From Caldifarciminota bacterium (GTDB lineage: Bacteria > Hydrothermota > Hydrothermia > B15-G9 > WFZT01): a stretch of DNA of 9,460 nucleotides. The notes beneath the pieces are model-generated. The model ran no database searches, was not told where the DNA came from, and was given only the letters and a program-made list of their open reading frames with translations. Shown here piece by piece: positions 1 to 6,214 of this stretch; the first letter of the stretch is position 1; each line of letters starts with the position of its first letter. Location of the stretch: contig JALSOY010000193.1 of NCBI GenBank assembly GCA_026986235.1, forward strand, positions 1 to 9,460, in the 5' to 3' direction. The translations under genes and the position numbers were made by a program.

Positions 1-187
1 GTGTCTTAGATGGAAGACGGGATGCTATATCCCTTAAAGTAAACTTATCGAGGTTAAACATAGCCACTACGAGATCAGAAAGGGTTTTGAGGTGTGGTTT
101 GGATAAGGAGTGGAAGTGAATGGAGAGGAGTTTATGAATATATTTTGAGAAGAGTGAATAATCATACATAGCAATATTATGACACAT
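1..187 (-). CDS. Probable transposase, N-terminal fragment (runs off the left edge)
   Basis: A minus-strand frame is open from base 250 to the window edge (83 codons) and continues beyond it. The first in-frame ATG is at 185-187, giving 62 residues. No GTG or TTG start lies upstream in frame, and the TAA at 251-253 closes the frame. The segment with HSLSKPHLKTLSDLVV, followed by LRDIASRLPSKT, resembles the N-terminal helical region of IS4-like DDE transposases, where a short line of this kind precedes the catalytic domain. The DDE residues would lie outside the window. The frame upstream of the ATG (ITHELWEKLDVILDN...) also reads like protein, so the true start may have been lost or be non-standard. 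The G5/C5 palindrome lies immediately upstream. There is no clear Shine-Dalgarno site, and the region looks richer in A and T than the neighbouring genes. The family call rests on recall of sequence style, and it could be an unrelated small protein. Confidence 0.45.
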   Translation of the reverse strand, partial: MCHNIAMYDYSLFSKYIHKLLSIHFHSLSKPHLKTLSDLVVAMFNLDKFTLRDIASRLPSKT

Positions 188-252
188 TTTTGCAGTATTA
201 TCAAGTATAACATCTAATTTTTCCCATAATTCATGGGTAATGTCAGCCCTTT

Positions 253-279
253 ATCCCCCTTTTTCAAAGGGGGATTTTT
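253..279 (+). terminator. Terminator-shaped hairpin (plus-strand sense)
   Basis: A perfect 10-bp stem (ATCCCCCTTT with AAAGGGGGAT, 3-base loop) is followed by five T at 275-279 on the plus strand. No plus-strand gene ends here. In the minus direction, which is that of the mevalonate genes, the hairpin lacks a T tract. It may therefore be only part of the repeat, or block read-through towards the operon from the left. Confidence 0.4.
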
Positions 280-352
280 AAAAGACGAGGGTCTCCCTTC
301 TTCAGAAGGGGGACAAAGGGGGATGACTACCGCTTGAGATTCAATCCCCCTG
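253..352 (-). repeat. Palindromic G5/C5 intergenic repeat, left copy
   Basis: Three stem-loops with C5/G5 cores lie in a row. The first pairs 253-262 with 266-275 (perfect 10-bp stem). The second pairs 291-300 with 305-314 (one T-G pair). The third pairs AGGGGGAT at 317-324 with ATCCCCCT at 344-351 across a 19-base loop. Read on the minus strand, 352 down to about 294 aligns with 6338-6399 of the other copy: the same stems, the same 19-base loop length, and 14 of 19 loop bases identical. The terminal inverted repeats of the right copy are not recognisable here, so this copy is degraded or a different subtype. It starts three bases after the stop codon of the DUF35 gene and may end or stabilise that transcript. 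No gene is seen between 188 and 354. Confidence 0.85.
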
Positions 353-354
353 TA

Positions 355-744
355 CTATATCAACACAAATTTGTAACCGTATTCTATAATCCCGCTTTTG
401 CCCTCGGCGTTAATCTTTCTGAACACGACACGCACACGCTTCCCAATTTCCACCTCATCAGGCGTGCAATCAGTCACCTGTGCCGTCAGTTTAGCGCCGT
501 CATCCATCTTTGCTATGGCGACCACATAAGGCTTTTTGGTCTTGAAGTCGTCAGGAGGAGTATAAACCACGGTGTATGTGATGATTTCACCCTCTTCTGC
601 GAGTCTATAGGGTTCGAGTTCTTTCGACCCGCAGGAGTTACACACCTGTCTTGGAGGAAAGTGGACTTTACCGCACTTTTTACATTTTGTTCCTTCAAGT
701 CTGTATCTCTGTGGAATGTGTGGATAAAATCTTTGAATTGGCAT
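355..744 (-). CDS. DUF35 Zn-ribbon/OB-fold protein of the HMG-CoA synthase/thiolase complex
   Basis: A 129-residue protein with the usual DUF35 layout. A short N-terminal helix region is followed by a zinc ribbon with Cys21-X2-Cys24 and Cys35-X2-Cys38, then an OB-fold from about residue 45 to the end (GEIITYTVVYTPP, with YVVAIAKMDDGAKL further on). In archaea the DUF35 partner bridges acetoacetyl-CoA thiolase and HMG-CoA synthase and holds the shared CoA arm, so the intermediate passes between the active sites. It is not itself an enzyme. The gene is last in the row, 14 bases after the thiolase stop, with an AGGAGG site at 751-756 six to seven bases before ATG, which fixes the start. Length is normal and all four cysteines are present. 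The TAG stop is followed after three bases by the palindromic repeat. Confidence 0.9.
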   Translation of the reverse strand: MPIQRFYPHIPQRYRLEGTKCKKCGKVHFPPRQVCNSCGSKELEPYRLAEEGEIITYTVVYTPPDDFKTKKPYVVAIAKMDDGAKLTAQVTDCTPDEVEIGKRVRVVFRKINAEGKSGIIEYGYKFVLI

Positions 745-758
745 GTTTTTCCTCCTTT

Positions 759-1916
759 TTAATCGATCCTCTTTAAAATGTGAACAGTTGAGCTGGCGCC
801 AGAGCCCCCCATGTTCTGAGCCAGACCGATTTTTGCGCCTTCAACCTGTCTTTCGCCGGAAACGCCCCATAGTTGTTCAGTTATCTCAACAATCTGGGCA
901 ACGCCTGTAGCGCCCACGGGGTGTCCTTTGGATTTGAGTCCTCCGGATGTGTTAACGGGAATTTTGCCGCCGATTTTTGTAAGTCCCTGTTCAACTGCCT
1001 CGCCGCCTTTACCTTTTTCGAAGAATCCGAGATCTTCTGTTACTATGATCTCGGCTATGGTAAAGCAATCGTGGACTTCGGCGAGGTCGATGTCCTCGGG
1101 TCCCACGCCTGCCATTTTGTAAGCAATTTCGGCCGCCTTTTTTACGGCAGGGAGTTCCACATAGGATTCCCTATCGGCGAGGGCGATGGAATCTGTGGCT
1201 GCACCTGAGCCAATGATCTGAACGATGGGTCTGTCTTTAGCGATCTTCCTTGCAAGGTCCACAGGGGCAAGAATGATGGCTGCGGCACCATCTGTTACAG
1301 GAGAGCAATCCAGAAGGTTCAGTGGGTCAGCTACAGGTGGGGAGTTCAGGACGGCTTCAACGGTAATTTCTCTCTGATACTGTGCTCTTGGATTCCTTGC
1401 TCCGTTGGCGTGGTTTTTCACCGAGACCATGGCGAGCTGTTCTCTCTTGGTGCCGAACTCGTGCATGTGTCTTCTTGCCATGAGTGCGTAGAGAGCGGGG
1501 AAGGTAAGTCCATGGAAGGCTTCGTATTCCTGATCCGCTGCTGTGGCGAGAACGGCTGTGAAGTCCTCGCCTGTCCACATCTTTTCCACGCCGCCGACGA
1601 GGACGATGTCACTCATTCCCGAGGCCACCTCGATGAAGCCCAGTCTCACGGCCATTCCACCGGATGCACATGCTGATTCCACCCTTACGGCGGGTATTGG
1701 TGTCTGTCCCAGATAATCGGCCATGAGAGCACCGATGTGCTCCTGCTTGCTCCACAGTCCGGGTGACATGGAGGCCACATACATGGAGTCTATGTGGTCC
1801 ACGCCGGCGTCTTCTATTGCCATTAAAGCTGCTTCAACGAAAATGTTTCTTATATCCTTTTTCCAGAGCTCACCCCATTTGGGCCAGCCAACTCCGATGA
1901 CTGCCACATCTCTCAT
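759..1916 (-). CDS. Thiolase family acetyl-CoA acetyltransferase (SCP2/archaeal type)
   Basis: A full-length 385-residue thiolase-fold enzyme. The nucleophile is Cys83 in ESACASGG. The second catalytic motif has His282 in EVHDCFT, and the C-terminal motif is GGLKSKGHPVGATG with His332. A Gly-rich end (QNMGGSGASS) completes the family pattern. It belongs to the SCP2-thiolase-like group used by archaea rather than to the classical PhaA/AtoB group. The expected reaction is condensation of two acetyl-CoA to acetoacetyl-CoA, which is unfavourable alone and is pulled forward by direct hand-over to HMG-CoA synthase. It lies 12 bases after the HMG-CoA synthase stop. Its Shine-Dalgarno site (AGGAGGAGAA, 1921-1930) overlaps that stop codon, a sign of translational coupling. 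The DUF35 partner follows. Substrate choice cannot be proven from sequence, but the gene order supports acetoacetyl-CoA formation. Confidence 0.92.
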   Translation of the reverse strand: MRDVAVIGVGWPKWGELWKKDIRNIFVEAALMAIEDAGVDHIDSMYVASMSPGLWSKQEHIGALMADYLGQTPIPAVRVESACASGGMAVRLGFIEVASGMSDIVLVGGVEKMWTGEDFTAVLATAADQEYEAFHGLTFPALYALMARRHMHEFGTKREQLAMVSVKNHANGARNPRAQYQREITVEAVLNSPPVADPLNLLDCSPVTDGAAAIILAPVDLARKIAKDRPIVQIIGSGAATDSIALADRESYVELPAVKKAAEIAYKMAGVGPEDIDLAEVHDCFTIAEIIVTEDLGFFEKGKGGEAVEQGLTKIGGKIPVNTSGGLKSKGHPVGATGVAQIVEITEQLWGVSGERQVEGAKIGLAQNMGGSGASSTVHILKRID

Positions 1917-1928
1917 TTTCTTCTCCTC

Positions 1929-2981
1929 CTATTCGTTCATTAAGATCTTTTCTCTAAACTTGGCGTATTCGCCATAGGTGAGGTAGCGTTTTCTCGGTGT
2001 CCTGATCTGATCCCATACCTTAGGAACCAGGTCTCTCACTTCGTTAATTCTTTCAGTCACTCTGAAGATAAAGGCGTCACTGCCTGCTCCGGAGCCAAAT
2101 GAGACCATGAGGATGAGGTCACCTGGTTTTGCATCGTCGAGGGACGCGGAAAGGCCTGTTGGGGACGCTCCTGAGTAAAAGTTACCGGTGTATGGTACGA
2201 TGAGGCCCACCTCGTACTGTTCCTTCGTGAATCCCAATCTCCTGGCTGCTCTCATGGGGAAGGAAGCGTTGGGCATGTGAAAGACGGCGTATCTGAAGTC
2301 TTTTGCGGTCAGGCCATTTTTCTCCATTATACCTTTTGCGGCGCTCAGAACATGATGGAAGTAAGCGGGGTCACCTGTGAACCTTCCGCCGTGCTTTGGG
2401 TACGGTCTCGTTTCCCTCCTCCAGAAGTCTGCAGTGTCAGTGGTGTAGGAGTATGTGTCAACGACTTCGGCAATGACTTTGTCTCCTTTTCCGAAGATAA
2501 ATGCGGAACCGCCTGCGGCTGCCGTGTACTCAAGTGCGTCTCCGGGTGCCCCCTGTGATGTATCTGCACCGATTCCCATGGCGTACTTCATGTGGCCAGC
2601 CTTGACATGGGTGTAGGCTACGAACATGGCTTCTGAACCTGCCTTACAGGCAAATTCGTAGTCGGCAATGTGAATATCCGGCACCATACCGAGAGCTTCT
2701 GCGACCACGGTGCCCGAGGGTTTCACGGCGTAGGGATGTGATTCCGATCCTATGTAGAGGGCGCCGATTTCTTTCGGATCGATCCCGGCTCTCACAAGCG
2801 CATACTTTGCCGCCATGTAGGCAATGGTAATGGTGTCTTCGTCCTGGCCTGGAACAGTTTTCTCGTACACCTTTATGCCGTTCTTTATAGCTTCAGCATT
2901 GTCACCCCACTGTCTGGCTATTTCTTCGACCTTTATCCTGTATATGGGTACATACGACCCATATCCGATTATCCCAATCAT
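1929..2981 (-). CDS. Hydroxymethylglutaryl-CoA synthase, archaeal type
   Basis: A 350-residue enzyme of the short archaeal/bacterial HMG-CoA synthase group (eukaryotic forms are longer). It condenses acetyl-CoA with acetoacetyl-CoA to give HMG-CoA, the first committed step towards mevalonate. The catalytic set is intact: Glu80 in IGSESHPYAVKPSG, Cys112 in YEFACKAG, and His235 in VFHMPNASFP. The GNFYSGASPTGL segment and SFGSGAGSDAF near residues 267-305 are also typical. The start is set by the opening MIGIIGYGSYVP and by an AAGGAGGTC site at 2985-2993 just upstream. That site overlaps the TAA stop (2992-2994) of the preceding PLP gene, so translation of the two is probably coupled. Thiolase and DUF35 genes follow in the order seen in archaea. 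HMG-CoA reductase and mevalonate kinase are not in the window. Confidence 0.95.
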   Translation of the reverse strand: MIGIIGYGSYVPIYRIKVEEIARQWGDNAEAIKNGIKVYEKTVPGQDEDTITIAYMAAKYALVRAGIDPKEIGALYIGSESHPYAVKPSGTVVAEALGMVPDIHIADYEFACKAGSEAMFVAYTHVKAGHMKYAMGIGADTSQGAPGDALEYTAAAGGSAFIFGKGDKVIAEVVDTYSYTTDTADFWRRETRPYPKHGGRFTGDPAYFHHVLSAAKGIMEKNGLTAKDFRYAVFHMPNASFPMRAARRLGFTKEQYEVGLIVPYTGNFYSGASPTGLSASLDDAKPGDLILMVSFGSGAGSDAFIFRVTERINEVRDLVPKVWDQIRTPRKRYLTYGEYAKFREKILMNE

Positions 2982-2991
2982 ACTGACCTCC

Positions 2992-4188
2992 TTAAATTTT
3001 GAGGCTGTTTAATGCCCTGTTTAAATCTTCGATCAGGTCCTCCGGGTCCTCTATTCCCACCGAGAGTCTGACAAGTCCCTGATGAATTCCGGCTTTTTCC
3101 AATTCTTCGTCTGAATAACTTGAATGTGTCATGGATGCGGGATGCTCAATGTATGAGTCTGTGTCTCCCAGGGATACTGCAAGGGCAGGGATTTTAACTG
3201 TTTCAATGAGTTTTTTCCCTGCCTCTTTACCACCTTTTACAATGAAACTCAGGACTCCGGAATACATGCCGTTCATCTGTTTCTTTGCAACCTCATGTAG
3301 CGGGTGGTCAGGAAGGCCTGGATACAGTACCTTTTCAACCATCGGGTGATTTTTGAGAAATTCCGCGACCTTCATGGCATTTTCAGAGTGTTTTCTCACG
3401 CGAACTGCAAGGGTTTTAATACCCCTCAGTATAAAGTATGCGTTGAAGGGGCAGTAATTTGAACCTATGTGGGAGACGATCTCGTGTTTCAACATGTGGA
3501 TAAAGTCCTTTTTACCAACGACTATGCCCCCGATGGTGTCTCCGTGGCCTGAAAGGTACTTTGTCATACTGTGCAGAACGATGTCGGCACCCAGTTCAAT
3601 GGGCCTCTGTGTGATGGGGGTTGCAAAGGTGTTATCAACAGCCAGTGGTATACCGTACTTTTTTGAAATTTTTGCAGTTTTTTCGATGTCAACGATGTCA
3701 AGGGTGGGATTTGCAGGGGTTTCAATGTAAATGAGCCTCGTTCTATCGTTTATATGATCCTCGAGAAGTTCCGGAAATTTCACAGCTGGCAGATAAACGA
3801 CATCAATTTTGAACTTTTTCCTGGCAAGTTCAAAGAAGGCGAAGGTACCTCCGTACACGGGATCGGATACGATGACATTGTCTCCCGAGTTACAGGTACC
3901 GAAGACAACGGCAGACACTGCTGCCATACCTGATGCGGTGGCAACTCCTGCTTCGGCCCCCTCGAGGAAGGCAACCTTTTCTTCAAGGTAGTCAATTGTG
4001 GGGTTACCGAGGCGGGTATAGACATAACCTTCTTCTTCGCCACTGAAAATTCTTGCGCCGTGATCGGCACTTTTGAACACAAAGGACGAGGTTTGATAGA
4101 TGGGAATCCTGTGAGACCCGGTTTGCGGGTCGTGTTCATGCCTCGGTCCATGCACAACTTTTGTGTCAAGGCGCATGTCAGAATCCAT
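2992..4188 (-). CDS. Cys/Met metabolism PLP-dependent enzyme, methionine gamma-lyase-like (copy 1)
   Basis: A 398-residue fold-type I PLP enzyme of the cystathionine gamma-synthase/gamma-lyase family. The PLP lysine is Lys210 (SMTKYLSGHGD), the pyridine-nitrogen aspartate is Asp185 (AVDNTFATP), and the phosphate-binding pair from the partner subunit is Tyr57-X-Arg59. The stacking tyrosine is Tyr112 (VYGGT), and the carboxylate-binding arginine is Arg374 (LVRLSVGIED). The run SLGDTDSYIEHPASMTHSSYS is closest to methionine gamma-lyase, which splits methionine into methanethiol, 2-oxobutyrate and ammonia. However, Gly114 sits where classical methionine gamma-lyase has its special cysteine, so cystathionine or homocysteine lyase activity is also possible. 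GGAGG at 4196-4200 lies seven bases before ATG. Met5 is an alternative start that would match the paralogue's N-terminus better. The product should be a soluble cytoplasmic tetramer. It lies 40 bases after its paralogue and 10 bases before HMG-CoA synthase. Confidence 0.88.
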   Translation of the reverse strand: MDSDMRLDTKVVHGPRHEHDPQTGSHRIPIYQTSSFVFKSADHGARIFSGEEEGYVYTRLGNPTIDYLEEKVAFLEGAEAGVATASGMAAVSAVVFGTCNSGDNVIVSDPVYGGTFAFFELARKKFKIDVVYLPAVKFPELLEDHINDRTRLIYIETPANPTLDIVDIEKTAKISKKYGIPLAVDNTFATPITQRPIELGADIVLHSMTKYLSGHGDTIGGIVVGKKDFIHMLKHEIVSHIGSNYCPFNAYFILRGIKTLAVRVRKHSENAMKVAEFLKNHPMVEKVLYPGLPDHPLHEVAKKQMNGMYSGVLSFIVKGGKEAGKKLIETVKIPALAVSLGDTDSYIEHPASMTHSSYSDEELEKAGIHQGLVRLSVGIEDPEDLIEDLNRALNSLKI

Positions 4189-4228
4189 ACTTTAACCTCC
4201 CATTAAAAGTGTTGTCTTTTCAAAGAAC

Positions 4229-5410
4229 TCAAATTTTCGAAAGAGCTCGATCGAGATCCTGTATTAAATCTTCAGCGTCTTCTATACCCACTGACAGCCT
4301 GATTAATCCCCCGTGTATCCCTGCCTTTCTCAACTCCTCTTCAGAATAGGTCGCATGTGTCATGGATGCAGGATGTTCGATTAAAGAGTCCGTGTCTCCG
4401 AGAGAGACCGCAAGTGATGGAATTTCAACGCTTTCAAGGAGTTTCCTCCCGGCTTCTCTCCCACCTTTCACTATAAAGCTCAGAACTCCGGAGTACATGC
4501 CGTTCATCTGCTTCTTTGCAACCTCGTGAAGTGGGTGATCTGGAAGACCGGGGTACATAACCTTCTCCACTTTGGGATGATCGTGCAAAAACTCTGCCAC
4601 TTTCATGGCATTTTCAGAGTGCTTCCTCATACGAACGGCAAGTGTTTTTATGCCACGGAGAACCAGGTAAGCGTTGAAGGGTGAGAGGATCCCTCCGAGA
4701 AACCTGAGCTCTTTGTTTTTCATGGGTTTTAAGACATCTGCAGGGCCACAGATGATGCCAGCAAGTGTATCTCCATGACCTGATAGGTACTTGGTCATGC
4801 TGTGTACGACAAAGTCGGCTCCAAGTTCAATGGGTCTCTGGATGATGGGGGTTGCGAAGGTGTTGTCAACCGCCAGTGGTATGCCGTACTTTTTTGAAAT
4901 TTTTGCAGTTTTTTCGATATCAACGATGTCAAGGGTGGGATTTGCAGGGGTTTCTATGTAAATGAGCTTCGTTCTATCGTCTATGAAACTTTCCAGTTTC
5001 AGGTGAAATTCAGTGGCAGGTATGTAATCCACGAGGATTCCAAAGCGATCCTTGAAGAGTTCAAGCAGCGCGTATGTGCCACCGTATAGAGGGGAGGAGG
5101 CGATGACCCTGTCTCCTGAACGGAGTAGCTTTACAAACAGGGAATTCAGAGCAGCCATTCCCGAAGCAGTGGCAAGACCTGCTTCCGCTCTTTCGAGATA
5201 TGCAACCTTTTCTTCAAGATACTCAACCGTGGGATTTGACCGTCTTGAATAGATAAAACCGTGTTCTTCTCCACTGAATACTCTTTCTGCGTGTTTTGTG
5301 TCTTTAAAAACAAAGGTGGATGTCAGGTAAATGGGGATTCTGTGAGCCCCGGTCAGGGGATCGTGTTCATGGCGTGGTCCGTGGACAACACGGGTATCAA
5401 TCTTTTTCAT
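4229..5410 (-). CDS. Cys/Met metabolism PLP-dependent enzyme, tandem paralogue (copy 2)
   Basis: A 393-residue paralogue of the next gene, in the same orientation, with all family residues kept: Lys207 (PLP), Asp182, Tyr54-X-Arg56, Tyr109 (LYGGT) and Arg371. Like copy 1 it has Gly (111) in place of the methionine gamma-lyase cysteine. The two proteins are nearly identical from about residue 148 to 210 and again in the C-terminal half. They differ in the N-terminal domain, in the loop around 85-140, and in 220-245 (KPMKNKELRFLGG against IHMLKHEIVSHIG), the surfaces most likely to tune substrate choice. A GGGAGGTG site (5418-5425) supports the ATG at 5410. The gene follows the lipoprotein gene by 76 bases. 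The tandem copy probably arose by duplication. Whether the two copies share a reaction or have split into, for example, cystathionine lyase and methionine gamma-lyase cannot be read from sequence. Confidence 0.88.
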   Translation of the reverse strand: MKKIDTRVVHGPRHEHDPLTGAHRIPIYLTSTFVFKDTKHAERVFSGEEHGFIYSRRSNPTVEYLEEKVAYLERAEAGLATASGMAALNSLFVKLLRSGDRVIASSPLYGGTYALLELFKDRFGILVDYIPATEFHLKLESFIDDRTKLIYIETPANPTLDIVDIEKTAKISKKYGIPLAVDNTFATPIIQRPIELGADFVVHSMTKYLSGHGDTLAGIICGPADVLKPMKNKELRFLGGILSPFNAYLVLRGIKTLAVRMRKHSENAMKVAEFLHDHPKVEKVMYPGLPDHPLHEVAKKQMNGMYSGVLSFIVKGGREAGRKLLESVEIPSLAVSLGDTDSLIEHPASMTHATYSEEELRKAGIHGGLIRLSVGIEDAEDLIQDLDRALSKI

Positions 5411-5486
5411 GAGTTAACACCTCCCGGAATAATCCACCCCCGGATAGACGGATGGACCTTATTTTTTTAAGACATCCACACATAAA

Positions 5487-6170
5487 TCAACGAATAAGTT
5501 CCAGTGTTACTGAAAATGTAGTATCCGAGACACTGCTGGATGTTGAGTCGTACCTGTAAACGGTAATGAGTTGTTTTACAGGTCCCCTCTCAGGGGCGTA
5601 GTAAACACTCTTCATGTAACTTCTTTCACTCAATCCATCTGATGTCCCGATTACAAGGTCCTCGACTATACGGACCCTGTAAACATCGTCGAAGGTGCCT
5701 GCCGGCACACTCACCGTTTCAAGACCGGAGACCTGGCCGAGTCTCGAGTGTCTGATCCAGAAGGTGTCTTCTGCCACGACCACCCTGTTAAAATAATGAT
5801 CCTCCCAGCTATTTCCAGTAACCAGCGGCTTTTCGAGGTACAGGAAGAATATACCGTCTTCAAGCTTGATCTCCTCTCCGTCGGGTCCAACGACAGAGGT
5901 ATCCTCCAGTGTGAAGAAGGCTGAAGTTGTGGGAAAGAGGTAGGTCCTGGTTCCGTCGGAACTTTCAAAAATAAGAAGGGTATCCTCACTTATGAGGGTG
6001 TCCCCGACTATGGTTATGTCTACCGTATCGTTGCCATTTTTAAGATATGTCCAGGTTTTACCCGTCTGGTAGGGGAAGTAATCGTAATAGGTCTGATCAA
6101 TTACAGGGGATCTAATGCAGGAGCTGAGAAGCAGGGTAGTGAGTACCACCACCAGTTTTCTTGCAATCAT
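5487..6170 (-). CDS. Secreted lipoprotein of unknown function
   Basis: A 227-residue protein with a lipoprotein signal peptide: basic start MIARK, hydrophobic stretch at residues 6-16, and lipobox LSSC with the lipidated Cys18. The mature part begins near an aromatic segment (YFPYQTGKTWTYLKNG) of a kind common in outer-surface lipoproteins of uncultured bacteria. It carries VSVPAGTFDDVYRV near residues 153-166, a recurrent strand motif in beta-rich proteins that follow a 'flat start, then VPAGTF' plan. It is rich in Asp, Thr and Ser, and no catalytic residues are evident. It should be anchored on the outer side of a membrane. There is no Shine-Dalgarno site before ATG; instead a strong promoter ends six bases before it, so the mRNA is probably leaderless. 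It is the first gene of the minus-strand row, but a functional link to the enzymes downstream is not shown. Confidence 0.85.
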   Translation of the reverse strand: MIARKLVVVLTTLLLSSCIRSPVIDQTYYDYFPYQTGKTWTYLKNGNDTVDITIVGDTLISEDTLLIFESSDGTRTYLFPTTSAFFTLEDTSVVGPDGEEIKLEDGIFFLYLEKPLVTGNSWEDHYFNRVVVAEDTFWIRHSRLGQVSGLETVSVPAGTFDDVYRVRIVEDLVIGTSDGLSERSYMKSVYYAPERGPVKQLITVYRYDSTSSSVSDTTFSVTLELIR

Positions 6171-6176
6171 TGGCTA

Positions 6177-6205
6177 ATTATAACAATGTATAAAAAGATG
6201 GTCAA
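6177..6205 (-). promoter_or_regulatory. Promoter of the lipoprotein gene (leaderless)
   Basis: On the minus strand: -35 TTGACC (6205-6200), a 17-base spacer, an extended -10 TGT immediately before TATAAT (6182-6177), then six bases (TAGCCA) and the ATG at 6170. The usual distance from a -10 element puts transcription start on the A of the ATG itself. No Shine-Dalgarno site is possible. The outermost -35 base (6205) is also the first base of the target duplication of the inserted MITE-like element. Confidence 0.75.
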
Positions 6206-6214
6206 CTTTGCAGG
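6205..6214. repeat. Target-site duplication, left copy
   Basis: ACTTTGCAGG directly abuts the left terminal inverted repeat and is repeated exactly at 6416-6425 directly outside the right one. A perfect 10-bp duplication at both outer borders is the footprint of a transposition event. Confidence 0.8.

Noticed and set aside
253..352. CRISPR-like array from the repeated G5/C5 units
   Set aside because: The units are nested palindromes with no constant repeat and no regular spacers, and no cas gene is nearby.
334..762. 142-codon plus-strand frame over the DUF35 gene
   Set aside because: It is the mirror of a clear DUF35 gene with four zinc cysteines and a Shine-Dalgarno site; its own product resembles nothing and it has no ribosome site.
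5411..5486. Hairpin or riboswitch leader before the second PLP gene
   Set aside because: Only a weak TCCATCC/GGGTGGA stem with a 10-base loop is visible; nothing resembles a SAM riboswitch, and no T tract follows.
5711..5989. 92-codon minus-strand frame within the lipoprotein gene
   Set aside because: It is out of frame with a protein that has a signal peptide, lipobox and promoter; no independent start signal.
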